A DNA stretch of 64,000 nt, from assembly GCA_027533105.1 (NCBI GenBank), contig JAPZTW010000005.1, positions 34,662 through 98,661 on the forward strand. The letters run 5' to 3'. This document shows, in pieces, positions 27,488 to 36,316 of this stretch; position 1 is the stretch's first letter; the number at the start of each line of letters is the position of its first letter. Both the position numbers and the translations under genes were made by a program. The notes beneath the pieces are model-generated. The model ran no database searches, was not told the DNA's origin, and saw nothing but the letters and a program-made list of their open reading frames with translations. The stretch comes from Sphingomonadaceae bacterium (lineage in GTDB: Bacteria > Pseudomonadota > Alphaproteobacteria > Sphingomonadales > Sphingomonadaceae).

Positions 27488-28678
27488 ATGACTGCCCAAG
27501 GTACCACAAAGCCAGACCGTCCGTTTGACATCGTGGTCTATGGCGCGACCGGCTATACCGGCCGCCTCGTCGCGGAATACCTGGCCCACCATTACCAGGG
27601 CAAAGGCCCCAAATGGGCGATGGCCGGGCGCAGCGCGGACAAGCTGGCCGAAGTGCGCGACCTGATCGGCGCGCCCGCCGATACCCCGCTGGTGATCGCC
27701 AATTCGGACGACCCTGCCTCCATGCAGGCCCTGGCAGAAAGCACCCGTGTGGTGGTGACGACAGTCGGCCCTTACCAGCTTTATGGCGAACCACTGCTCA
27801 AGGCCTGTGTCGCCGCCGGAACCGACTATGCCGACCTCTGCGGCGAGCCGGGCTGGATGCGCGAGATGATCGACGCCTACCACGAGGCGGCCAAGGCCAG
27901 CGGCGCGCGGATCGCCTTCTCCTCGGGCTTCGACTCGATCCCGTTCGATCTGGGCGTCTTCATGCTGCAGCAGGAAGCCAAGGCCCGCTATGGCAGCCCG
28001 GCCCCGCGGGTGAAGGGTCGCGTCAGGGGCATGCAGGGCACCTTCTCGGGCGGGACGGCGGCAAGCCTGACCGAAACGATGAAATCGGTCGCCAAGAAGC
28101 CCAGCCTGATCCCGATTCTGCAAAGCCCCTTCGGCCTGACGCCGGGCTTTGAGGGGCCGAGCCAGCCGATGGGCCTGATACCGGAATATGACGAGAGCGT
28201 CGGCAAATGGGCCGCCCCGTTCATCATGGCGACGATCAACACCAAGAACGTCCACCGCACCAATTTCCTGCTGGGCCATCCCTATGGCGCGGACTTCAAG
28301 TATGACGAGATGATGCTGACCAGCCCCGGCGAACTGGGCGAGAAGGCAGCCCATGCCGTGGCCGAAATGCTCAAGAACCCGTTCGGCGCCAAGCCGCCCA
28401 AGCCGGGCGAAGGGCCGAGCCAGGAAGAGCGCGAGAACGGCTTCTACGACGTGCTGTTCATCGGCCAGTGGCCCGATGGCAAGGAGCTGCGCTATGGCGT
28501 GAAGGGCCGCTACGATCCGGGTTATGGCTCGACCAGCCGGATGCTGGCCGAAACCGGGATTGCCCTGCTCGATTGCCAGGCCGGCGGCGGGGTCGCCACG
28601 CCGGGTGCACTGCTGGGCGCGGCGCTGGTCAAGCGCCTGCAGGATCACGCCGAGATCACCTTCGCGGTCGAGGAATGA
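27488..28678 (+). CDS. Saccharopine-dehydrogenase-like/trans-acting enoyl reductase family protein
   Basis: PFDIVVYGATGYTGRLVAEYLAHHY, GPYQLYGEPLLKACVAAGTDYADLCGE, FSSGFDSIPFDLG. Confidence 0.88.
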   Translation: MTAQGTTKPDRPFDIVVYGATGYTGRLVAEYLAHHYQGKGPKWAMAGRSADKLAEVRDLIGAPADTPLVIANSDDPASMQALAESTRVVVTTVGPYQLYGEPLLKACVAAGTDYADLCGEPGWMREMIDAYHEAAKASGARIAFSSGFDSIPFDLGVFMLQQEAKARYGSPAPRVKGRVRGMQGTFSGGTAASLTETMKSVAKKPSLIPILQSPFGLTPGFEGPSQPMGLIPEYDESVGKWAAPFIMATINTKNVHRTNFLLGHPYGADFKYDEMMLTSPGELGEKAAHAVAEMLKNPFGAKPPKPGEGPSQEERENGFYDVLFIGQWPDGKELRYGVKGRYDPGYGSTSRMLAETGIALLDCQAGGGVATPGALLGAALVKRLQDHAEITFAVEE

Positions 28679-29916
28679 GCGAGCCCTTTGTAGCTCCCCG
28701 CGAGGAGAGCGAATGGACTGTCGGCTGGCGGATCGTGCTGGGCTGCGCGCTTGGCGCGGGCGCGGGCATCGTCCTCCTGTTCTTCACCTTCAACATGTTC
28801 GTGCTGCCGATGGCGCGCGAACTGGGGGTGACCCGGGGCGAGATCAGCTCGATCCAGGCCCTGATCGTCACTGGCGCGCTGGGCGCCGTGGTGATCGGGC
28901 GCGCGGTTGACCGGTTCGGGTTCAAGCCGGTCTACCTGACCTGCGCATTGATCGTGATCGTGGGCCAGATCCTGTCCGTTTCATTTGGCTCGACGCTGAC
29001 CCACATGGCGATCAGCGTCGCCATTCTCGGCTTCTTCGGGGTTGGGACAACCGGCGTGGTCACTACCCGCCCGGTCAACGCCCATTTCCGCCGTTATCGC
29101 GGCCGGGCGCTGGGCCTGGTCGCCACGGGCGTTTCGGTCTTTGCGGTGATCGCGCCGCTGGTTCTGGCGCCGATCGTCGAACAGTACGGCTGGCGCGGCG
29201 GGTTCCTGGCGCTGGCCGGGTTTACTGCGCTGGTCGGCATTCCGGCGGTCCTGTTCATCGTGCCAACGAGCGCCAGCCGGGCCCACACCGCGGTTGCGAT
29301 GGGTGGCGGCGGCGGGGACTGGTCATTTCTCAGGAACCGCGATTTCATCCTGATGGCCGCCAGCCTGATTGCCATGGGGGCGGCCACCGCCGGGTTCGTG
29401 GGCCAGCTTTCCCCGATCGTCCAGGAGGAAGGCTTCTCCGCAGCCACCGGGGCACTGGCCGTCTCGGTCTTCGCCGCCGGGCAATTTGTCGGCCGATTGC
29501 TGGGCGGCTGGCTGCTGGACACCTTCCGGCCGCAGATCGTCGCGCTGGTCTTCACGGTCATTCCGGGCAGCGGCTTCCTGCTGCTGTTGCTGACCGACCA
29601 GCTGCTGTGGGCTGCCATCCTCGCGGCGGCGATGATCGGGCTGCAACAGGGGATCGAGGTCGACCTGTTCGCCTATTTCGTCGCCCGGCGGTTCCCGATT
29701 GCGCAGTATGGCACGATCTATGGCGCGCTGCATGGCTTTGGCTGGATCGGCAATGCCATCGGTATTGTCGGGGTGGGGCGGCTGCACGATGCGCTGGGCA
29801 GCTATGCCTTCGCCCAGGGCCTGGCCATGGCCGCGCTGACGCTGGGGGCAGTGCTGGTCTGGGCCGTGCGCCTGCCGCCGCTAGCGCCCGAGCCGGAGCA
29901 GGTCCGCGCTGGCTGA
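28675..29916 (+). CDS. MFS transporter
   Basis: About 12 hydrophobic segments, GAVVIGRAVDRFGFKPVYL loop 2-3 motif; ATGA overlap with the upstream gene. Confidence 0.9.
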   Translation: MSEPFVAPREESEWTVGWRIVLGCALGAGAGIVLLFFTFNMFVLPMARELGVTRGEISSIQALIVTGALGAVVIGRAVDRFGFKPVYLTCALIVIVGQILSVSFGSTLTHMAISVAILGFFGVGTTGVVTTRPVNAHFRRYRGRALGLVATGVSVFAVIAPLVLAPIVEQYGWRGGFLALAGFTALVGIPAVLFIVPTSASRAHTAVAMGGGGGDWSFLRNRDFILMAASLIAMGAATAGFVGQLSPIVQEEGFSAATGALAVSVFAAGQFVGRLLGGWLLDTFRPQIVALVFTVIPGSGFLLLLLTDQLLWAAILAAAMIGLQQGIEVDLFAYFVARRFPIAQYGTIYGALHGFGWIGNAIGIVGVGRLHDALGSYAFAQGLAMAALTLGAVLVWAVRLPPLAPEPEQVRAG

Positions 29917-30516
29917 GGCATAGGTCGCTGCGTCCTGCGCTGGCAGGCCGAGCCCGGTCAGCGCCAGGACCAGCATTTCCTGAAGCCTCACGGCGCCTTC
30001 GGCCCGGTCGATCCGGCGCTCGACCGCATTGGCCATCAGCACCTGGCACAGCCCCAGCCAGAACCGCACGCCGCTGGCCCGCGCCTCGGCCCGCAGCCGC
30101 CCGGTGGCGACTGCCGCGTTCATGTCGGCGGCGACGCCCTGGTTCAGCGGCTGGTCGCGCAGGGTCGAGTTGCCCGCGTTGCGGATCATGATCGCGGTCT
30201 TGCGCGGTTCATCGAGCGCAAAAGCCAGGCCCGTGCGCATCCCGCCCGCCAACCGGGCGATAGGATCGGCCACGTCCGCGTTGGCGGCGCCGATCCGCTG
30301 TTCCAGCTCGGCCCGGATCTCCGCCCCGATGGCACGACCGAAAGCCGGCTTGTCGGCGAAGTGGTTGAAGAAGCTGCCCTTGGCCACCCCGGCGCGGGCC
30401 ACGATCTCGTCAATCGCCAGGGCATCGATCGGCCGTTCCGCCAGCAGTTCCAGCCCGGCATCGACGAGCGCGCGATAGGTGCGCTGGGCGCGGGGGCTGA
30501 GGGTCTGCACCGTCAT
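29881..30516 (-). CDS. TetR family transcriptional regulator
   Basis: IDEIVARAGVAKGSFFNHFADKPAFGRAI HTH. Confidence 0.9.
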   Translation of the reverse strand: MTVQTLSPRAQRTYRALVDAGLELLAERPIDALAIDEIVARAGVAKGSFFNHFADKPAFGRAIGAEIRAELEQRIGAANADVADPIARLAGGMRTGLAFALDEPRKTAIMIRNAGNSTLRDQPLNQGVAADMNAAVATGRLRAEARASGVRFWLGLCQVLMANAVERRIDRAEGAVRLQEMLVLALTGLGLPAQDAATYASASADLLRLGR

Positions 30517-30529
30517 GCCCTTTCACTAC

Positions 30530-30572
30530 TTGACCGGATAGTCATTTGTCAATAACCTGACCAAATAGTCAA
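30530..30572. promoter_or_regulatory. Two TetR-type operator-like sites in the divergent promoter
   Basis: TTGACCGGATAGTCA (30530-30544) and TGACCAAATAGTCAA (30558-30572), 27-bp period. Confidence 0.6.
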
Positions 30573-30615
30573 TTCGCGATTCGGGCCAGCAGAGCCCGCC
30601 GCGGGAGGGGATGCC

Positions 30616-31635
30616 ATGAGCACGATCCGCATCGAGGACATTGCCCACGTGCGCTATGCCGCACCTGATCTTTCGGCGATGCGCGCCTTCCTGGAAGACT
30701 TCGGGATGGACTGCTTCGAGGAAGGCGGGCGGCTTTATGGCCGGGGCAGCGATGGACGCCCCTTCGTCCATGTAACCGAACCGGGCGAAGCGCGGTTCCT
30801 GGCCGTGGGTCTGCGCGCCGAGAGCCTAGCCGATCTCGAAACACTGGCCGCCAGCGAAGGCGTGGCCGTGGCCGACCTGGACGAACCCGGCGGCGGCAAG
30901 GTGGTGCGGCTGACCGATCCCGATGGCTATCGGGTGGAAGTGGTCGCGGGCCAGGCGAAAAGCGAACCCGCCCCCCTGCCCGCCGACCACCCGTTCAATT
31001 CCGCCACCGCCAAGCCCCGCCTGCGCCGCACTGTCCGGCTCGATCCGGCCCCTGCCCACATCAAGCGGATCGGCCACGCGGTGCTCAAGGTGCGCGACTT
31101 CCGCACTTCGGAAAAGTGGTACAAGGACCGCTTCGGCTTCATCACCTCGGACGAGGTCGAGGCCGCCAAGGACGTGCCGCTGGGCGCCTTCATGCGCTGT
31201 GACCGGGGAGATAAGCCAGCCGATCACCACACCCTGTTCCTGGCGCAATTGCCGGGTGAACTCGGCATTCTGCATGCCGCCTTCGAAGTGGCCAACCTCG
31301 ATGACCTGATGCTGGGCCACCAGCATCTGAAGGCTGCAAAGCGCCAGCCCGCCTGGGGTGTTGGCCGCCACATCATGGGCAGCCAGATCTTCGATTACTG
31401 GAAGGATCCGTTCGGCAACGAGCTGGAGCACTGGACCGACGGCGACCTGTTCACCGCCGCCGACCCCCCGCAGAAGCAGCCGATGAGCGCGCTGCTCGCC
31501 GTCCAGTGGGGTGCGCCCCATCCCATGTTCGCGGGCAAGCTGCCCCCGCCACCCGGCCTGATTTCGTTCGTTACCGCCCTGCAACTGCGCCTGAAGCGCC
31601 TGTTTCGCCGCAATCCCGAAGGAACCACCGCATGA
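30616..31635 (+). CDS. Two-domain VOC (type I extradiol dioxygenase-like) protein
   Basis: Repeated VOC fold; candidate metal ligands in IGHAVLKV, LHAAFEVAN, NELEHWTDGD. Confidence 0.85.
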   Translation: MSTIRIEDIAHVRYAAPDLSAMRAFLEDFGMDCFEEGGRLYGRGSDGRPFVHVTEPGEARFLAVGLRAESLADLETLAASEGVAVADLDEPGGGKVVRLTDPDGYRVEVVAGQAKSEPAPLPADHPFNSATAKPRLRRTVRLDPAPAHIKRIGHAVLKVRDFRTSEKWYKDRFGFITSDEVEAAKDVPLGAFMRCDRGDKPADHHTLFLAQLPGELGILHAAFEVANLDDLMLGHQHLKAAKRQPAWGVGRHIMGSQIFDYWKDPFGNELEHWTDGDLFTAADPPQKQPMSALLAVQWGAPHPMFAGKLPPPPGLISFVTALQLRLKRLFRRNPEGTTA

Positions 31636-32471
31636 AGCTCTGCACCTATACCGCCAACGGCCAGACCCGCACCGGGATCGTGGTCGGCGACAGCGTGATC
31701 GATACCGGCGTGCCAGGCACCATGATCGACCTGATCCGCGACTGGGACCGGCTGAAGCCCGAGCTGGAGGCCAAGGCGGCCGCCGGTGGCGGCGTGCCGC
31801 TGGCCTCGGTCAAGCTGGAATCCCCCGTCCAGCGCCCCGGCAAGATCTTCGCGATCGGCCTCAACTATGCCGATCACATCGCGGAATCGAACATGGGCAC
31901 GCCGGACAAGCAGGTGTGGTTCACCAAGGCCCAGACCAGCGTCAACGGCCCCTATGACCCGATCCTGATCGCGCGCGGCGCCTTCACCAACGATTACGAG
32001 GTCGAACTGGTCGCGGTAATCGGCAAAGGCGGCAAGCATATCCGTGCGGGCGATGCCCCGGCGGCGATCTTCGGTTATTGCGTGGGCAACGATGTGACCG
32101 AGCGCCTTGCCCAGCACGCCACGCCGCAATGGAGCTTTGGCAAGAGCTTCGACACCCACGCGCCGATGGGCCCGTGGATCGTGACCGCCGACGAGCTGGG
32201 CGATCCGCACGGGCTTGGCATCCGCTGCTACGTCAATGGCGAGAAGCGGCAGGATTCGAACACCGAACACCTGGTGTTCAACGTCTGGCAGCAGGTCGAG
32301 CATCTCTCGCTCGGCATGACGCTGGAACCGGGCGACTGCCTGTTCACCGGCACCCCCGGCGGGATCGGCGCAGCGATGGACCCAAGGCAGTTCCTGAAAG
32401 CCGGTGACGTGGTTCGCTGCGAAATCGACCGGCTGGGCCACATCGAAGGCACCATGGTGGCGGAAGGCTGA
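31632..32471 (+). CDS. Fumarylacetoacetate hydrolase family protein
   Basis: KIFAIGLNYADHIAE, DYEVELVAVIGKGG, GYCVGNDVTER, GDCLFTGTPGGIG. Confidence 0.93.
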   Translation: MKLCTYTANGQTRTGIVVGDSVIDTGVPGTMIDLIRDWDRLKPELEAKAAAGGGVPLASVKLESPVQRPGKIFAIGLNYADHIAESNMGTPDKQVWFTKAQTSVNGPYDPILIARGAFTNDYEVELVAVIGKGGKHIRAGDAPAAIFGYCVGNDVTERLAQHATPQWSFGKSFDTHAPMGPWIVTADELGDPHGLGIRCYVNGEKRQDSNTEHLVFNVWQQVEHLSLGMTLEPGDCLFTGTPGGIGAAMDPRQFLKAGDVVRCEIDRLGHIEGTMVAEG

Positions 32472-32474
32472 GCC

Positions 32475-33221
32475 ATGCGGGTGCTGATCATCGGGGCCAC
32501 GGGCAACAGCGGCCTCGCGCTGACCAGGATGGCCCTGGCGCGCGGTCTCGATGTCACGGCCTATGTCCGCAATGCCGGGAAGCTGCGAACCCTGCTCGGT
32601 AGCGAAGGCAGTTCGCCCCACCTGACGATCCGCACCGGCACGCTGGGCGATACCGCGGCCCTGACCGAAGCCATGGCCAGGCAGGACGCCGTGATCAACG
32701 CAGCCGGCAATGCCACCGTCGATCCGGACTTCGTGCCGATGGTTCATGCGGTGATCGGTGCCGCCGAACGGGCGCTTGGCCCCGGCGGGCGGCTGTGGCT
32801 GTTCGGCGGCGCGGCCGCGCTTGACGTACCGGGCCACCCGGTCAGGGCGGCCGACTTGCCAGTCATCCCCAAGGTCTACAAGCAGCACGTCCACACCCTG
32901 GCGCGCGTGGCCGAAACCGCGCTCGACTGGTCGATGCTCTGCCCGGGGCCGATGGTTCCTTCATCGTCCGGACAACCAACGCCGGGGCTCAGGATCAGCG
33001 CCGAAATCTGGCCGGTCGAAGGCCCGGCACCGGGCAGGCTGTTCCGCACGATCCGGATTCTGAAAGCCTTCAAGCAGCGGATGCCGGAGATGATCGTCAC
33101 TTATGAGGACGCTGCACGCGTCATCCTCGACAATCTGCAACCTGCCGGACCCTATGCCCGCAAGCGCGTGGGGCTGGCCCTGCCGGTCGGCCAGACCGGC
33201 ACAAAACCGCAGGGCTACTGA
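32475..33221 (+). CDS. NAD(P)H-binding (NmrA/atypical SDR-like) protein
   Basis: MRVLIIGATGNSGLALTRMALARGLDVTAYVRN. Confidence 0.85.
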   Translation: MRVLIIGATGNSGLALTRMALARGLDVTAYVRNAGKLRTLLGSEGSSPHLTIRTGTLGDTAALTEAMARQDAVINAAGNATVDPDFVPMVHAVIGAAERALGPGGRLWLFGGAAALDVPGHPVRAADLPVIPKVYKQHVHTLARVAETALDWSMLCPGPMVPSSSGQPTPGLRISAEIWPVEGPAPGRLFRTIRILKAFKQRMPEMIVTYEDAARVILDNLQPAGPYARKRVGLALPVGQTGTKPQGY

Positions 33222-33223
33222 TC

Positions 33224-34660
33224 ATGTCAAAACCGATCGACAAGACCTGCGATGTCCTGATTGCCGGGGGTGGCCCAACCGGGGTGACCCTGGCCGTGCT
33301 GCTCGCCCGCCGGGGCGTGAAGGTGATCGTTGCCGAGAAAGAGGCGGACATCTATCCGCTGCCGCGCGCCGCGCACATCGACCACGAGGGTATGCGGATC
33401 CTGCAGGAAGCCGGTGTGGCCGAGGCGGTGATGAAGACCGCGCGCCGTGCCAACCGCTATGACTTCCTGAATGCGAAGGGCGAGGTGCTGTTGCGCTTCG
33501 AGGGCGCGGGGCAGATCGGACCCGGCGGCTGGCCCGCCGCCAACATGATCCACCAGCCCAGTGTCGAGGCCGAACTGCGCAAGGCCCTGGCCGCCCAGCC
33601 CACGGCGGAACTGCACAACCGCTGGGAGCTGACCAGTTTCACGGACGACGGATCGGGCGTCACCGCAGCCATCAATACCCCGGACGGCAAACGCACGATC
33701 CGCGCCAGCTATCTCGTCGGCGCCGACGGTGCGCGCAGTCCGGTGCGCGAGGCTGCGGGCATCGCCTTCGAGGACCTCAACTTCGAGGAGCCCTGGCTGG
33801 TGGTCGACGTGCTGGTCGACGACTATTCGAAGCTGCCGACCGAGAACCTGCAGATCTGCGATCCGGCCCGCCCGACCACCTGTGTGCTGATGGGCGAAGG
33901 GCGGCATCGCTGGGAGTTCATGATCAAGCCCGGCGAAACCGCCGAGCAGGTGAGCGACGACGCCTTCATCGAAAAGCTGCTCGAGCCCTGGAACGTCAAG
34001 GGCGCGGTGCGGCTGGAACGCAAGGCCGTCTACACCTTCCGCGCCCGGATTGCCGAGCGCTGGCGGCAGGGCCGCGTTCTGCTGGCTGGCGACGCTGCTC
34101 ACCAGACCCCGCCCTTTGCCGGGCAGGGCATGTGTTCCGGCCTGCGCGATGCGGCAAACCTCGCCTGGAAACTGGCCGCCGTGATCCGGGATGACGCGAA
34201 TGACACCCTTCTGGATAGCTACCAGCCCGAACGCGCGCCCAACCTGCGCGCGACGATCGACATGGCGATCATGATGGGCAAGACGGTCTGCATCACCAAC
34301 CGCTGGTCGGCCTGGCTGCGCGACCTCAAGTTCAAGCTGGCCCGCAAGCTGGGCAAGCTGCCCGATGGGCCGCCAGCCTATCCGCCAATCTCGACCGGGC
34401 GGATCATGGCCGGTACGCCGGGCGCGGGCAGCTATTTCCCGCAAGCGGTGGCCGCCGATGGCACCAGGCTGGATGAGGTGCTGGGCCTCGGCCATGCGCT
34501 GATCACCCGCGCCGACCTTGCAGCACCGCGCCTCGCCCCCTTCGCCCGGCAAATCGGCCACTGGCTCGACAAGCATCAGGCCGAAGCCGTGCTGGTCCGC
34601 CCAGACCGCTTCGTCTTCGGCGCGGGCCGCGCCGCCGATCTCCAGCAGGCCTGGGGGTGA
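33224..34660 (+). CDS. FAD-dependent aromatic monooxygenase (MhpA-like)
   Basis: DVLIAGGGPTGVTLAVLLARRGVKVIVAEKE, YLVGADGARSPVREAAGI, RVLLAGDAAHQTPPFAGQGMCSGLRDAANLAWKL. Confidence 0.9.
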   Translation: MSKPIDKTCDVLIAGGGPTGVTLAVLLARRGVKVIVAEKEADIYPLPRAAHIDHEGMRILQEAGVAEAVMKTARRANRYDFLNAKGEVLLRFEGAGQIGPGGWPAANMIHQPSVEAELRKALAAQPTAELHNRWELTSFTDDGSGVTAAINTPDGKRTIRASYLVGADGARSPVREAAGIAFEDLNFEEPWLVVDVLVDDYSKLPTENLQICDPARPTTCVLMGEGRHRWEFMIKPGETAEQVSDDAFIEKLLEPWNVKGAVRLERKAVYTFRARIAERWRQGRVLLAGDAAHQTPPFAGQGMCSGLRDAANLAWKLAAVIRDDANDTLLDSYQPERAPNLRATIDMAIMMGKTVCITNRWSAWLRDLKFKLARKLGKLPDGPPAYPPISTGRIMAGTPGAGSYFPQAVAADGTRLDEVLGLGHALITRADLAAPRLAPFARQIGHWLDKHQAEAVLVRPDRFVFGAGRAADLQQAWG

Positions 34661-34662
34661 CC

Positions 34663-36009
34663 ATGCAGCCGAACATCGTTTTCATCATGGCGGATGACCT
34701 CGGCTACGCCGACGTCAGCTGCTATGGCCGCCGCGAGTACCAGACCCCGGCGATTGACCGGATCGCGGCCGAGGGCATGCGTTTCTTGCAAGCCTATTCG
34801 AACTCTGCGGTCTGTTCGGCCACCCGCACCGCGCTGATGACCGGCCGATACCAGAACCGCCTGCCAATCGGCCTCGAGGAGCCGCTGGTCGCGCGCGACG
34901 TGGGCCTGCCGCCCGAACATCCCACCCTGCCCTCACTGCTTCGCACGGCCGGTTACACCACCGCCCTGATCGGCAAGTGGCACCTGGGCCGGCTGCCCAA
35001 TTATGGCCCGCTCAAGAGCGGCTATGACCAGTTCTGGGGCATGCGCGGCGGTGCGGTCGACTATTTCACCCACGCCAATGCCATGGGCCCGGACCTGTGG
35101 GATGACGACACGCGGACTTCGGCCGAAGGGTACCTGACCGACCTGCTGGGGGACCGAGCAGTCGATTACGTTGCCGAGAAGGCCGGGGGCGATCGGCCGT
35201 TCTTCCTGAGCCTGCACTTCAACGCGCCCCACTGGCCCTGGGAAGGGCCCAATGACCGCGCCGAATCCGAGCGGCTGGCGGCCAGGAAGGATCCTTTCGC
35301 GATCTTCCACTTCGATGGTGGCACCGCCAGGACCTATGGCGAGATGGTGGTGCGGATGGATTACCAAATCGGCCGTGTGCTCGATGCGATCGAGCAGGCG
35401 GGGATCGCCGACAACACCATCGTGATCTTCACCAGCGACAACGGCGGAGAGCGGTTTTCCGACAACTGGCCATTCACTGGCATGAAGACCGAACTGCTGG
35501 AAGGGGGCCTGCGCGTGCCGCTGGTGGCCCGCTGGCCTGCGCGGATCGCGCCGGGGCTGGTCAGCGAACAGGTGACGATCACCATGGACTGGGTGGCAAC
35601 GTTGCTGAACGCCGGTGGCGGCGCCCCCGATCCGGCCCATCCGCTCGACGGGATCGACCTGGCCCCCGCGCTGGCCGGAGCGGAACCGGTGGAACGCACG
35701 CTGTGCTGGCGCTTCAAGCACCTTGACCAGAAGGCCTGCCGCCATGGGCGCTACAAGTACCTTGAAATCGCCGGCAACAGCTTCCTGTTCGATGTGGAAG
35801 CCGACCCGCTCGAACGCGCCAACCTCAAGGCGCTCAAACCTGAACTCTTCGCCGACCTGAAAGCCCGCTTCGCAGCCTGGGAAGCGCAGATGCTGCCGCT
35901 CGACGCCGACAGCTTCACCCACGGCTATTCAGGGGTTGAACTGGCCGACCACTTTGGGGTTCCGCATCATCTGCCGGTCGGCGTTCCGCCGCGGCCATCA
36001 GTGTCCTGA
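34663..36009 (+). CDS. Sulfatase (arylsulfatase-like)
   Basis: NIVFIMADDLGYADVSCYG, AVCSATRTALMTGR (FGly-type Cys motif), ALIGKWHLG, FTSDNGGERF. Confidence 0.93.
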   Translation: MQPNIVFIMADDLGYADVSCYGRREYQTPAIDRIAAEGMRFLQAYSNSAVCSATRTALMTGRYQNRLPIGLEEPLVARDVGLPPEHPTLPSLLRTAGYTTALIGKWHLGRLPNYGPLKSGYDQFWGMRGGAVDYFTHANAMGPDLWDDDTRTSAEGYLTDLLGDRAVDYVAEKAGGDRPFFLSLHFNAPHWPWEGPNDRAESERLAARKDPFAIFHFDGGTARTYGEMVVRMDYQIGRVLDAIEQAGIADNTIVIFTSDNGGERFSDNWPFTGMKTELLEGGLRVPLVARWPARIAPGLVSEQVTITMDWVATLLNAGGGAPDPAHPLDGIDLAPALAGAEPVERTLCWRFKHLDQKACRHGRYKYLEIAGNSFLFDVEADPLERANLKALKPELFADLKARFAAWEAQMLPLDADSFTHGYSGVELADHFGVPHHLPVGVPPRPSVS

Positions 36010-36024
36010 CTCGGGATACTACTG

Positions 36025-36240
36025 ATCCGGAGATAACCGGATTTCCGGCCCGCGAGCCGGTGGCCTAGCCTTCCCGCAGAAACCCGGTCAGCCAGTTCGA
36101 ACGTGGCGCTGCCCGCTACGCCGCACCGCATCTGCCGGATTTCTGCGGGATCATTGGCATGGGCTTTGCCACCGAGGCGCCCGCTCGATGCTGCCAATGA
36201 TCCCGTGAATCAGCAGGCTGGGTTTCAACACCCAGCCTGC
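36025..36240 (+). ncRNA. Candidate structured RNA or leader region: five consecutive stem-loops
   Basis: ATCCGG/CCGGAT; CCGGC/GCCGG; CCCGCAGAAA(36073)/TTTCTGCGGG(36140); CGGGATCATTGGCA(36146)/TGCCAATGATCCCG(36192); GCAGGCTGGGT(36213)/ACCCAGCCTGC(36230). Confidence 0.4.
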
Positions 36241-36316
36241 CAGGATTTTCGGGTCGGCACCGCCCGTCCGAGGCAACAGGTGTCCGCCAAGACCCCGCAA
36301 TCGAGCAGGAGGCATT

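Noticed and set aside
35967-36197. 76-aa minus-strand ORF in the structured intergenic region
   Set aside because: No RBS or domain evidence; better explained by the RNA-like inverted repeats
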